A DNA stretch of 64,000 nucleotides, taken from CALACW01 sp963627915 (GTDB lineage Bacteria > Bacillota > Clostridia > Oscillospirales > Acutalibacteraceae). Position 1 is the stretch's first letter; each line of letters opens with the position of its first letter. The DNA lies in contig CAVGCY010000051.1 of assembly GCA_963627915.1 (NCBI GenBank), positions 1 through 64,000 of the forward strand. The letters are read 5' to 3'. Under the pieces are notes generated by a model. That model searched no databases. It saw nothing but the letters and a program-made list of their open reading frames with translations, and was not told the origin of the DNA. The translations under genes and the position numbers were made by a program. Positions 53,201 through 61,462 of this stretch are shown one piece after another.

Positions 53201-53725
53201 ATGAAAAAAGAAAACGGTAAAAGGCTTCTTATCTTTTTTGGACAGCTTGCTGTCATCGCCGTTCTCACGGGAACAGATCAGCTGACAAAGTATGCGGCGG
53301 AGCAGAATCTCATAGGCGAGAGAATCGTTCTGATAAAAAATTTTCTTGCTCTTACATACGTACAGAATACAGGCGCGGCGTTCGGCTCGTTTTCGGGTAA
53401 TACGTTCATTCTTGCCGGCGTTACCGGCGCGGTTATTCTTGCCGGAATCGCCGTTCTTGCGCTCGGTAAAATTAAGGGTAAAATCCCGTGCGTCTGCGCT
53501 GTTATGATACTTGCCGGCGGAATCGGCAACCTGATTGACAGAATCGCAAATAATTATGTAATAGATTTTATAGAAACTCTGTTTATTGATTTTCCCGTGT
53601 TCAATTTTGCCGACATTCTTGTAACATGCGGAGTTTTCATCGCGGTGGTTTACATGATATACGATTCCGTCAGGGAATATAAAGAGAATAAGAACGCCGC
53701 CTCGTCCGAAGGAGAGAACGGATGA
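53201..53725 (+). CDS. lspA: Lipoprotein signal peptidase (signal peptidase II)
   Basis: A 174-residue membrane aspartic protease with four helices that cleaves signal peptides of diacylglyceryl-prolipoproteins. Visible are the substrate-site TYVQNTGAAFGSF, LAGGIGNLIDRI with the first catalytic Asp, and FPVFNFADILVTCG with the second. The length is standard. It would process the lipoproteins predicted in this window (gerC and those at 58376 and 59942). Its stop overlaps the next gene at ATGA. Confidence 0.96.
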   Translation: MKKENGKRLLIFFGQLAVIAVLTGTDQLTKYAAEQNLIGERIVLIKNFLALTYVQNTGAAFGSFSGNTFILAGVTGAVILAGIAVLALGKIKGKIPCVCAVMILAGGIGNLIDRIANNYVIDFIETLFIDFPVFNFADILVTCGVFIAVVYMIYDSVREYKENKNAASSEGENG

Positions 53726-54648
53726 ATGCCGTTTATTCGTTTTTAATCGATAATGAAAACGCAGGTATGCGGATTGATAAATTCATAACCGAAAATATTG
53801 AGTTCGTCACGAGAAATTCCGTTCAGAAGCTTATGGAATCGGGTGCTGTTACGGTCAATTCGGTTGTTTTGTCCAAGAACTACAAGCTGAGAAACGGCGA
53901 CAGCGTAAACGTTGAAATTCCCGAACCGAGGGAAATTTCCGTCGAGGCGGAAAATATTGAACTCGATATAGTTTATGAGGACCTCGATCTGCTCGTTGTA
54001 AATAAGCCAAAGGGAATGGTAGTCCATCCCGCGCCGGGAAACTATACGGGCACGCTCGTAAACGCGCTTCTTTATCACTGTAAGGATTCGCTTTCCGGAA
54101 TAAACGGCGAAATACGTCCCGGAATCGTTCACAGAATCGATAAGGATACAAGCGGTCTGCTGATTGTTGCGAAAAACGACGTTTCGCACGTAAAGCTTGC
54201 GGAGCAAATTCAGGCTCACAGCTTTAAAAGAGAATATGAAGCCGCAGTCGTCGGAAATATAAGGGACGACGCGGGTATTATAGATAAGCCTCTGGGCAGA
54301 AGCCCAAAGGACAGAAAAAAACAGGCGGTCAACGGATTGAATCCGCGTTCGGCCGTCACGCATTATGAAGTTATAAAGCGCTTTGGTGCGTTTACTCACT
54401 GCCGGTTCAGACTTGAAACAGGCAGAACGCATCAGATAAGAGTTCATCTGGCTTCAATCGGTCATCCCGTCGCGGGCGATACCGTTTACGGGGGAGAAAA
54501 GAACAAATGCGATTTTGACGGACAGTGTCTTCACGCCCGGACGATAGGATTTATCCATCCGTCGACGGGAGAATATATGGAATTTACGTCCGAACTGCCG
54601 GAGTATTTTACCTCGTTTTTAAATAAGTTAAACAATAAATTCAAATAA
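53722..54648 (+). CDS. RluA/RluD-family 23S rRNA pseudouridine synthase
   Basis: A 308-residue enzyme with an N-terminal S4 RNA-binding domain (about 14-75) and a catalytic domain with LLVVNKPKGMVVHPAPGN, GIVHRIDKDTSGLLIVAKN (catalytic Asp in HRIDKDTSG) and RLETGRTHQIRVHLASIGHP. It isomerises uridines in large-subunit rRNA. In the lspA-rluD order it is the expected Firmicute enzyme (YlyB), though the exact RNA site cannot be told. It overlaps lspA by four bases. Confidence 0.94.
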   Translation: MNAVYSFLIDNENAGMRIDKFITENIEFVTRNSVQKLMESGAVTVNSVVLSKNYKLRNGDSVNVEIPEPREISVEAENIELDIVYEDLDLLVVNKPKGMVVHPAPGNYTGTLVNALLYHCKDSLSGINGEIRPGIVHRIDKDTSGLLIVAKNDVSHVKLAEQIQAHSFKREYEAAVVGNIRDDAGIIDKPLGRSPKDRKKQAVNGLNPRSAVTHYEVIKRFGAFTHCRFRLETGRTHQIRVHLASIGHPVAGDTVYGGEKNKCDFDGQCLHARTIGFIHPSTGEYMEFTSELPEYFTSFLNKLNNKFK

Positions 54649-54668
54649 AAATTTAGGAGTGACTTTTT

Positions 54669-55508
54669 ATGGATTCAGCAATGAAGAAAACACTTAAAAA
54701 TGCCGCTGTCGATATCCGTATAGGCGCGATAGAGGGTACTTTTAACGCAAAGTCGGGACATCCCGGCGGTTCTCTTTCCATAGCCGAGATACTTGCCTGT
54801 CTCTATTGGAAGGAAATGAACATCGACCCCAAAGACCCTGAAAAAGATGACAGAGACAGGCTCGTCCTTTCAAAAGGCCACGCCGCTCCCGCTCTTTATT
54901 CCGCACTTGCGTACAGAGGATATTTCCCCGTTGAGGATCTTAAAACATTGAGAAAGAGCGATTCGTATTTACAGGGTCATCCCAATATGAATTATGTCCC
55001 CGGCGTCGATATGAGCACCGGTTCGCTCGGTCAGGGTATTTCTGCGGCTGTCGGAATGGCTCTCGGTTCAAAATTCTCCGGCGATAAATTCAGAGTTTAT
55101 ACGATTCTCGGCGACGGTGAAATCGAAGAGGGGCAGGTTTGGGAGGCGGCTATGTTCGCTTCGGCAAAAAAGCTTGACAATCTCTGCGTTATAGTTGACA
55201 ATAACAATCTTCAGATAGACGGAACGGTTGAGGAGGTTAATTCTCCCTATCCCATCGACGAGAAATTTTCATCGTTCGGATTCAACGTTATAAATGTAAA
55301 CGGTCATTGCTTCAAGGAGCTTGAACAGGCGTTTGAGGCGGCTAAGGTATGCAAGGGCAAGCCGACCGCGATTATCGCCAAGACCGTAAAGGGCAAGGGC
55401 GTTTCGTTTATGGAAAATCAGGTTTCATGGCACGGCTCGGCTCCCAATGCCGAACAGTACGCTCAGGCTATGGAAGAACTCAAAGCACAGAAAGCGGAGG
55501 TAGAATAA
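54669..55508 (+). CDS. Transketolase, N-terminal (thiamine-binding) subunit
   Basis: A 279-residue half of a split transketolase. It carries the thiamine-diphosphate region: GHPGGSLSIAEILACLYW (first part SGHPGGSLS), LSKGHAAPALYSALAYRG, GSLGQGISAAVGMA and the Mg-binding GDGEIEEGQVWEAAMF with DNNNLQIDG. The next gene supplies the other half one base after its stop. Together they run the sugar-interconverting steps of the non-oxidative pentose phosphate pathway. Split forms are common in Clostridia. Confidence 0.95.
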   Translation: MDSAMKKTLKNAAVDIRIGAIEGTFNAKSGHPGGSLSIAEILACLYWKEMNIDPKDPEKDDRDRLVLSKGHAAPALYSALAYRGYFPVEDLKTLRKSDSYLQGHPNMNYVPGVDMSTGSLGQGISAAVGMALGSKFSGDKFRVYTILGDGEIEEGQVWEAAMFASAKKLDNLCVIVDNNNLQIDGTVEEVNSPYPIDEKFSSFGFNVINVNGHCFKELEQAFEAAKVCKGKPTAIIAKTVKGKGVSFMENQVSWHGSAPNAEQYAQAMEELKAQKAEVE

Positions 55509-55509
55509 T

Positions 55510-56454
55510 ATGGCAGACGTAATCAAGACCGCGACCAGAGACGCTTACGGTAAGGCTCTTGCCGAGCTGGGCGAAAAGAACGATAAGCTTATCGTATTCG
55601 ACGCAGACCTTGCGGCGGCTACGAAGACGGGTATGTTCAAAAAAGCGTTCCCCGACAGATTCATAGACTGCGGCATCGCAGAGGGTAACATGATGGGCAT
55701 TGCCGCCGGAATGGCAACGGCGGGATATACTGTATTCGCTTCGTCGTTTGCGATGTTCGCCGCCGGCAGAGCTTTTGAACAGGTCAGAAATACGATAGGC
55801 TATCCGCATATTAACGTTAAAATCGGCGCGACCCACGCGGGTATTTCCGTAGGTGAGGACGGCGCGTCGCATCAGTGCTGCGAGGATATCGCTCTTATGA
55901 GAACGATTCCCGGCATGACGATTATCAATCCCGCGGACGATATAGAGGCAAGACTTGCGGTATTCGCGGCGGCTGAAATGAACGGTCCGTGCTATATGCG
56001 TTTCGGCAGACTTGCGGTACCCAGACTTTTTGACGAAAATTATAAATTTGAAATCGGCAAGGGCGTTTATCTTAAAGAGGGTAAGGACGTTACGATTATC
56101 GCAACCGGTCTTATGGTTGACAGAGCGCTTCAGGCTGCCGAGCTTCTTAAATCCGACAATATTGACGCGGCGGTTATCAACATGGCGACAATAAAGCCCG
56201 TTGACAGGGATATCATAATCGACGCGGTTAAAAAGACGGGCGCAATCGTTACTACAGAGGAGCATAATATTATAGGCGGTCTCGGCGGAGCCGTTTCGGA
56301 GGTTGTCTGCGAAAGCTGTCCCGCTCCCGTTGTACGTCACGGCGTAGAGGACGTATTCGGAAAATCCGGCCCGGCTCTCGAGCTGCTCGAAATATTCGGA
56401 CTTAACGCCGCAGGTATTGCCGAGAAGGCAAAGGCTGCAATATCATTAAAATAA
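55510..56454 (+). CDS. Transketolase, C-terminal subunit
   Basis: A 314-residue partner of the preceding subunit, with the pyrimidine-binding and C-terminal domains: DADLAAATKTGMF, DCGIAEGNMMGIAAGMATAG (containing the catalytic Glu of the pyrimidine domain), THAGISVGEDGASHQ and a regulatory-type C terminus with EEHNIIGGLGGAV. The ribosome site AGGTAGAATA spans the end of the first subunit gene, so the two are translated together. Some family members act as 1-deoxyxylulose-type or sulfotransketolases, but nothing here suggests that. Confidence 0.95.
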   Translation: MADVIKTATRDAYGKALAELGEKNDKLIVFDADLAAATKTGMFKKAFPDRFIDCGIAEGNMMGIAAGMATAGYTVFASSFAMFAAGRAFEQVRNTIGYPHINVKIGATHAGISVGEDGASHQCCEDIALMRTIPGMTIINPADDIEARLAVFAAAEMNGPCYMRFGRLAVPRLFDENYKFEIGKGVYLKEGKDVTIIATGLMVDRALQAAELLKSDNIDAAVINMATIKPVDRDIIIDAVKKTGAIVTTEEHNIIGGLGGAVSEVVCESCPAPVVRHGVEDVFGKSGPALELLEIFGLNAAGIAEKAKAAISLK

Positions 56455-56484
56455 GAAAGGCATATAAATTTATCGGTGGTTAAA

Positions 56485-57306
56485 ATGGAAGAAATATGTA
56501 ACGTACGATTTTTTAATAAATTCTGCCGTCTGTGCGACGATTCGTATAACAGAGGCTGGAACGAGGCAAACGGCGGCAATCTTTCATACAGAATGACGGA
56601 GTTTGACGTTGACGCGGTTAAAAAGTATTTTTCATACGAGAGAGACTGGCAGGACATTGGCGTTACGGTCGAAAATCTTGCGGGCGAATACTTCATGGTT
56701 ACGGGAAGCGGAAAGTATTTTAAGAATACAAAGGAAGAACCCGACGATAACGTTTGCATTATCGAGATTGATTCGGCGGGTGCGAAGTACCGCATTGTAT
56801 GGGGACTTGTAAACGGGGGCAGACCTACGAGCGAGCTTCCGACCCATCTTATGAACCATTCCGTCAAGAAGGATATAACCGGCGGCAGAAACCGCGTTAT
56901 CTTCCATAACCATCCGATACATACGATATCTCTTTCGTTCGTTCTCGACCTTGACGACAGGACGTTTACAAGAGAGCTTTGGGATATGATGCCCGAGTGT
57001 CCCGTCGTATTTCCGAGAGGAGTCGGCGTTGTCGGCTGGCACACGCCCGGAAGTATTATAATCGCCGAGGAAACGGCGGAAAAAATGAAGCGTTTCGACG
57101 TTGTCGTCTGGGCGGGTCACGGCGTGTTCTGCGCGGGCGAGAGCTTTGATCAGGTTTTCGGTATTCTCGATACCGTAGAAAAGGCGGCGACGATTCTCTG
57201 CAACGTAAAGGCTATGGGCGGAAAAAAATGGCGCGTGACAAAAGAACAGGTTATGACGCTTTATGAGAATTACGGTATAAATGTCGACGGTTCGTTCTTT
57301 GATTAA
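56485..57306 (+). CDS. rhaD: Rhamnulose-1-phosphate aldolase
   Basis: A class II (zinc) aldolase of 273 residues that cleaves L-rhamnulose 1-phosphate to dihydroxyacetone phosphate and lactaldehyde. Features are WNEANGGNLSYRM near the N terminus, FMVTGSGKYF, the zinc ligands in FHNHPIHTISL, and a third His in WAGHGVFCAG. I use ATG 56485 with GGTGGT upstream, not GTG 56476. No rhaA or rhaB is near it. It follows the transketolase pair by 30 bases and may be co-transcribed. Another deoxysugar phosphate could be the real substrate. Confidence 0.88.
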   Translation: MEEICNVRFFNKFCRLCDDSYNRGWNEANGGNLSYRMTEFDVDAVKKYFSYERDWQDIGVTVENLAGEYFMVTGSGKYFKNTKEEPDDNVCIIEIDSAGAKYRIVWGLVNGGRPTSELPTHLMNHSVKKDITGGRNRVIFHNHPIHTISLSFVLDLDDRTFTRELWDMMPECPVVFPRGVGVVGWHTPGSIIIAEETAEKMKRFDVVVWAGHGVFCAGESFDQVFGILDTVEKAATILCNVKAMGGKKWRVTKEQVMTLYENYGINVDGSFFD

Positions 57307-57336
57307 TAAAAAAGTATGGAAGTTCACAAAAAACAC

Positions 57337-57365
57337 TTGTAATGCACGATTTTTTGTGATAAAAT
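57337..57365 (+). promoter_or_regulatory. Promoter of the zinc-ribbon membrane protein gene
   Basis: TTGTAA (57337-57342) and TAAAAT (57360-57365) are 17 bases apart, 37 bases before the start codon. The boxes are identical to those at 34421-34449. Confidence 0.65.
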
Positions 57366-57402
57366 TGATAGGTAATTATCCTTCTGAATGGAGAAATGTA
57401 TA

Positions 57403-58209
57403 ATGGCAAACTGTCCGCACTGTAACTACAAATTGTCGCTTGTCGACCTTAAAACCGAATGTCCCGTATGCGGAGTTAATATTCCGTACTACAATATGGA
57501 TGAGGTTTTGAAGAAGGAGGCAGATAAGGCAGAGTATGAGCATGCCATGCTTCAGCCGAAATTCGACCGTCTTAAGGCGGCTACAATCGGCTCGACCGTT
57601 GCTAAGGTCAGGATCGGAATCTGTCTGCTTCCTCTGCTTATGACGCTTCTTCCTTTGGGTAAGGAGGTTATCACGCTTCCGTATGCCGTCAAGTCAGTTA
57701 CCGTCAACGCAATATCGATTGTAAACGCTTTTTCAAACCTTGATACGGGATTCTTATTCTCGATGATGGGTTACGATAAAGTAGGCACGGCGTTTATAGG
57801 TTATTTTGTCGGTCTTATAGGAATTGCGCTTGCTGCCGTCGCCGCGCTTCTTAATTTGTTTTTCCTTATTATGTCGTGCGGAAAAAAGGGTATTCAGCGT
57901 AATGTAGGCACTGCAATAGCGGGTATCGTCGCAACGGTTATAGCCGGAGTCGGATTTATAATTTATACCTCGACAATGAAGGCTGTAGCTCCTGACATTT
58001 TCTCGGGCAGTATCGGATGGGGCGGAATCGGAATTATCGCCGCATTCGCCGCGGAAATTGCCATTAATCTTATTTATAAGAAAAAAGGTATCGAGGTTAA
58101 GTATACGGACGTCTCGCAGTATCTTATCGCCTATGACGACAGGGTCAAGACGGATAATGAGAACGCAGAGGAAACCGCGGCTGTTGAAACGGCACAGGCT
58201 TCCGAATAA
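57403..58209 (+). CDS. Zinc-ribbon membrane protein of unknown function
   Basis: A 268-residue protein not assigned to a known family. The first 25 residues form a zinc ribbon (CPHC and CPVC, 14 residues apart). A short helical, charged segment follows, then about four membrane helices between residues 70 and 230, and an acidic tail. The start ATG 57403 has GGAGAA upstream; an earlier in-frame ATG at 57388 overlaps that site. It is a single-gene unit with its own promoter and terminator. A cytoplasmic zinc ribbon joined to a membrane domain suggests a sensor or assembly factor, but no function can be given. Confidence 0.7.
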   Translation: MANCPHCNYKLSLVDLKTECPVCGVNIPYYNMDEVLKKEADKAEYEHAMLQPKFDRLKAATIGSTVAKVRIGICLLPLLMTLLPLGKEVITLPYAVKSVTVNAISIVNAFSNLDTGFLFSMMGYDKVGTAFIGYFVGLIGIALAAVAALLNLFFLIMSCGKKGIQRNVGTAIAGIVATVIAGVGFIIYTSTMKAVAPDIFSGSIGWGGIGIIAAFAAEIAINLIYKKKGIEVKYTDVSQYLIAYDDRVKTDNENAEETAAVETAQASE

Positions 58210-58235
58210 ATACAATTAATGATAATTAAAGGCTG

Positions 58236-58260
58236 CCGCCGAATGCGGCGGCTTTTTTTA
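58236..58260 (+). terminator. Rho-independent terminator
   Basis: GCCGCCG (58236-58242) and CGGCGGC (58247-58253) form a perfect stem with a 4-base loop, followed by seven T residues. It lies 26 bases after the stop of the zinc-ribbon gene. Confidence 0.92.
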
Positions 58261-58284
58261 TTTCCGGGAATAATATAATAATCA

Positions 58285-58313
58285 TTGACAAAAATGATAT
58301 TAATATGTATAAT
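58285..58313 (+). promoter_or_regulatory. Perfect consensus sigma-A promoter for the 58-64 kb cluster
   Basis: TTGACA (58285-58290) and TATAAT (58308-58313) match the housekeeping consensus at all twelve positions with the optimal 17-base spacer. It starts a transcript about 55 bases before the lipoprotein gene at 58376, and is the best promoter in the window. Confidence 0.85.
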
Positions 58314-58375
58314 TAAATTAGTGAAGTTTACGTTATTGTATTCCGAGAGGATAATTAATTGAGGGGGAATGAAGT

Positions 58376-59323
58376 ATGAACAGAATTTCTTTGTTGATTT
58401 GCGCAGTTTTTCTGATTGTATGCTTTGCGGGGGTATTGTGCGGATGCTCGTCATCTCAGGCAAGCTCCGTTTCGGAATCGGAATCCAGTAAAACGGACAG
58501 CGCTGCCGTTTCAATGTCGGATGCGTCGGACGCCGCAAAAAGCGGGATTGAAAAAGCAAATAACGATAAAACGGATAATAATAAAACCGCGGATTCGCCG
58601 TTGACCGCATTTCAACGCATGATTGCAAGGGAAAATAAAGCGGGCGCGGCTTTTGCGGGGTATGTTAAGAGCGACAGCTCCGAAAAAGAACTGAGGGACT
58701 TTTATTTGAACAGTGAAACGGGAAACGAGTATCCGTTTCTCTCCGAATTGAAGATTGTCATGGCTGAGGGGCAGGAATTATACGCAGTCGTTCCCGTAAA
58801 TGAAAAAGGGACGGTAACTGTTTACTCCGCCTCGGTGACGGATGACGGTCAATTTACGTATGACGCGGACGGTCCGATTTATACCGGAGAACCCGGCGAA
58901 GGGGTTTTAATCAGATGCAATATGAGCGAGATATATTCAAATGTGTTTATAAGCGTTTCATACGGAAATGAATCTGTTGATTTCAGTCCCTGCCTTTCCA
59001 TGGAAAACGGTCAGATGCAAAGCTTTGCCGGAGTTCTTGATTTTTCCGTTTATTCCGACGACGTCGGAGTAAGCGACGAGGTTATGAACGCATACGGTTA
59101 TCTTTCGGAAAATGATGAAATAAAATATTATACGGATATGGGAATGATTTTGCAGTATACGGCCGAAACCCAGGAAATTGACGGCAAAACGTGCCTTGTT
59201 TTCGTACTGGGTACGGATAACGGAGAGCAATTTGTCAGAGAACGTTATTACGCCGTGCATGATACGCAGATTTATTCATACGAAGCGTCGGATGATGAGT
59301 GGAGCTTGCTCGGCGCAGGGTAA
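58376..59323 (+). CDS. Predicted lipoprotein of unknown function
   Basis: A 315-residue protein with a lipoprotein signal peptide ending in GVLCGC (Cys near 23). A low-complexity stretch rich in Ser, Asp and Lys follows (about 24-75), then a folded, acidic domain of roughly 240 residues with many Tyr, Glu and Gly and no motif that I recognise. A GAGGGGG ribosome site precedes the ATG. It is the first gene behind a perfect promoter. Its 3' end overlaps codons upstream of the next gene but not the chosen start of that gene. Confidence 0.7.
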   Translation: MNRISLLICAVFLIVCFAGVLCGCSSSQASSVSESESSKTDSAAVSMSDASDAAKSGIEKANNDKTDNNKTADSPLTAFQRMIARENKAGAAFAGYVKSDSSEKELRDFYLNSETGNEYPFLSELKIVMAEGQELYAVVPVNEKGTVTVYSASVTDDGQFTYDADGPIYTGEPGEGVLIRCNMSEIYSNVFISVSYGNESVDFSPCLSMENGQMQSFAGVLDFSVYSDDVGVSDEVMNAYGYLSENDEIKYYTDMGMILQYTAETQEIDGKTCLVFVLGTDNGEQFVRERYYAVHDTQIYSYEASDDEWSLLGAG

Positions 59324-59376
59324 AAATTTATGTGATATACACTGAAAACCGGGCGTATAAACGAGGAGGATTTGCA

Positions 59377-59898
59377 ATGAAAACAAAAAGCTCTGAAAAT
59401 AATTCCAATAAAAAAACCGCGGCGTTGTTTCTTATTTTTGATATTGTCGCCGTAATTTGCGGACTGTACGGCGCATTCGCAAGTCTGACCGGCGGAATGG
59501 GGTATATAAATTCACCCGATATACGTACCGTAGAAGCCGACGTTGTAAGCGTAAGTATCCGTTATGAAAAAGATGATAACGGCTATGATAAAGGCGAATG
59601 GACTGCGAAGCTTCGATATACCGTTGACGGTAAGGAATATACGGGAAAAGTAACATTTTCAACCGCAGTATACAGGGGTGAAACAGTGGACATAGAGGTA
59701 TACAAAGCCCCGAACGGCAAGTATAAAATTTCAAAAATAAGCACTCTCGGCGTTATTCTTTCCGTTTCGGTATTGATTATCGGCATAATGGGCTTAATTA
59801 CGGAAAATAAGGAAAGAAATGAAAACAAGGCTAAGAAAGCAATGCAAAATGTGAAAAAGGCCGCAAAAAAAATTCCGGAACAAAAAAAGAAGCCTTAA
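59377..59898 (+). CDS. DUF3592-like membrane protein
   Basis: A 173-residue protein. ATG 59377 is chosen because GAGGAGGA lies seven bases before it; the longer in-frame reading would overlap the previous gene. One membrane helix lies at about 17-38 and another near 128-148. Between them is a beta-rich domain with VEADVVSVSIRYEKDD and LRYTVDGKEYTGKV, as in the DUF3592 family. The C-terminal tail is strongly basic (Lys, Asn, Gln). Domain function is unknown. It is likely co-transcribed with the lipoprotein upstream. Confidence 0.65.
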   Translation: MKTKSSENNSNKKTAALFLIFDIVAVICGLYGAFASLTGGMGYINSPDIRTVEADVVSVSIRYEKDDNGYDKGEWTAKLRYTVDGKEYTGKVTFSTAVYRGETVDIEVYKAPNGKYKISKISTLGVILSVSVLIIGIMGLITENKERNENKAKKAMQNVKKAAKKIPEQKKKP

Positions 59899-59941
59899 AC
59901 GGGACTGCCGGTTGCCGCGGCAAAAGGGGTTAAACATAAAA

Positions 59942-60838
59942 ATGAAAAAACAAATTGCGTGCAAGGCGGTGACTGTTATATTGCTTCTTTCTTTTCTTTC
60001 GGGAGCTTTCGGATGCGGCAAGAAAAAAAATTACGACGTTGACGACATAGTTTCGCTCAGTACGTCATATTTCGGAATGGAAATAGATCCTGTATATTCT
60101 TTTGCTCTTCAAAAAAGGGAAGGCAGATGGTTTTTTTCCGCAAGCTGTCTTACGGGCGTTCGCAAAGAACATTATGCGTCATTCGGTTTCTTTGAAATAC
60201 CGGACGACGACGCGGTCGGGCTTTTTAATATTATATCCGGGGACGGCGAGATAGACAGACTTGAAAAATATCGTAATACTCCGCGTATTTTCCATATTTC
60301 GGATGCACCGGCACGCAGTTTATGCATAGAGTTCGGCGACGGATATAAAATCGAAAAGGATACGGAGTTCGGAAGAAATACGCTCGATTATCTCCATGTT
60401 CTCGCCGACAAATACTGCTCCTCGGCGGAAAAGGAAACAATAACATCCGTATCGGCGTCATGCAGCGCAATGAGTTATTCAAGCGCATATTCGTATTTAC
60501 TTGAGAAAAAAGGAAAAACATGGTTCTTTTCCTTCGATACCTCGGTTGATTGCGGCGCAAAGCGCATCCGTGCTAAAAATCGTCAAATCAGCGGCGACTC
60601 CGCCGGACAGATAATTGCGATTGTAAAAGCGGAACGGCTTATTAATAAAGTCAGACAGTACAAAGAGCCTGACGAGGACGTATTTGCTCTTGACGCGGCG
60701 GAATATGCCGTATCTATTAATTTTTCGGACGGAAGCCGCTTATGCGCTCCCGTTTCGCCCGGAGACGAGCTGACCGAAGTTTTTTGCGGTCTTGCAAAAA
60801 AATATAAACAAAATGTTAAAATCTACCGTAAAGGATGA
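59942..60838 (+). CDS. Second predicted lipoprotein of unknown function
   Basis: A 298-residue protein. From ATG 59942 it begins with a lipoprotein signal peptide, KKQIACKAVTVILLL, ending in SGAFGC (Cys near 25); an in-frame TTG at 59912 would add ten residues without a better ribosome site. The mature part seems to hold two similar halves. Each contains an EKxG-type turn before WFFS or WFFSF (KREGRWFFSASC and KKGKTWFFSFDT), a DEAEIIxLxxxI-like helix, and an SINFSDG or SIEFGDG-like strand. This internal repeat suggests a duplicated domain. No known family comes to mind. It overlaps the region just before the next gene's ribosome site. Confidence 0.65.
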   Translation: MKKQIACKAVTVILLLSFLSGAFGCGKKKNYDVDDIVSLSTSYFGMEIDPVYSFALQKREGRWFFSASCLTGVRKEHYASFGFFEIPDDDAVGLFNIISGDGEIDRLEKYRNTPRIFHISDAPARSLCIEFGDGYKIEKDTEFGRNTLDYLHVLADKYCSSAEKETITSVSASCSAMSYSSAYSYLLEKKGKTWFFSFDTSVDCGAKRIRAKNRQISGDSAGQIIAIVKAERLINKVRQYKEPDEDVFALDAAEYAVSINFSDGSRLCAPVSPGDELTEVFCGLAKKYKQNVKIYRKG

Positions 60839-60845
60839 TTCTGTA

Positions 60846-61415
60846 ATGAGTATTTTTGACAAATTAAAAAACGTAACGGCGCAGACTGAAAATAATGACG
60901 TTCAAACCGTTGAAAACAGGAGCGAAACGTTTGTTTTCTCCTCTCTGCCGGAGAGCCTTGCCGAAATGCAGAACCTCAGCGAAGCGAGTCTTGATACGCC
61001 TTTCAAAACGGCGGCTCTTACTGTTCTTGCGCTTTGCGCTTATGCCGCAGATAAAAATATCGGTCTTGAAATGCTTAATTGGCTTCGCGGCCCGCGTCCG
61101 CTGAACGGTCAGGATATTTCCTTTTTAAACGATCGATTCAGGGGAGGCAAGGAATATCTGCCTTTTACTTATTTTGTCGGCGCGTCGCCGGATAATAATT
61201 ATACGCCGTCTCAGCCGTATACGATTGTTATTGAAAGTAATCATGTTTCAAATGAAGAGCAGGGATATATGAAGCTTTTCATCCCATGCGGCGGCGCAGA
61301 TTCTCCGCGTCCGATAAAGCTTCGCCGTCGCGGCTCGGACGGTAAGTGGTTTTTATGGGAGCAGTATCTGCTGACGGGCGTACGTATTCCCAAATCGGAA
61401 GACCCGTGGGCGTAA
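60846..61415 (+). CDS. Small soluble protein, tentatively DUF6935-like
   Basis: A 189-residue cytoplasmic protein. I use ATG 60846 with AAGGA ten bases upstream. After a variable first 55 residues comes a compact conserved-looking domain with FKTAALTVLALCAYAAD, LNWLRGPRPLNGQDISF, LPFTYFVGASPDNNYTPS and LRRRGSDGKWFLWEQYLL. I recall such proteins from gut Firmicutes as a domain of unknown function (DUF6935, from memory, unverified). They tend to lie near zinc-ribbon and stress-type membrane genes, as here. No catalytic residues can be pointed to. Confidence 0.6.
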   Translation: MSIFDKLKNVTAQTENNDVQTVENRSETFVFSSLPESLAEMQNLSEASLDTPFKTAALTVLALCAYAADKNIGLEMLNWLRGPRPLNGQDISFLNDRFRGGKEYLPFTYFVGASPDNNYTPSQPYTIVIESNHVSNEEQGYMKLFIPCGGADSPRPIKLRRRGSDGKWFLWEQYLLTGVRIPKSEDPWA

Positions 61416-61427
61416 GCTGACGGGCAC

Positions 61428-61443
61428 ATGGGTTCGATTAAGC
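61428..61443 (+). repeat. Intergenic copy of ATGGGTTCGATTAAGC
   Basis: A near copy (one base shorter) of the stretch at 50991-51007. It lies 13 bases after a stop codon, in front of the ribosome site of the next gene. Confidence 0.4.
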
Positions 61444-61462
61444 AAAAGAGAGGTATTTTATT

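Noticed and set aside
55480..56340. A 286-codon open frame on the minus strand over the transketolase C-terminal subunit gene
   Set aside because: The plus-strand reading is a clear transketolase half; the antisense frame has no recognisable domain.
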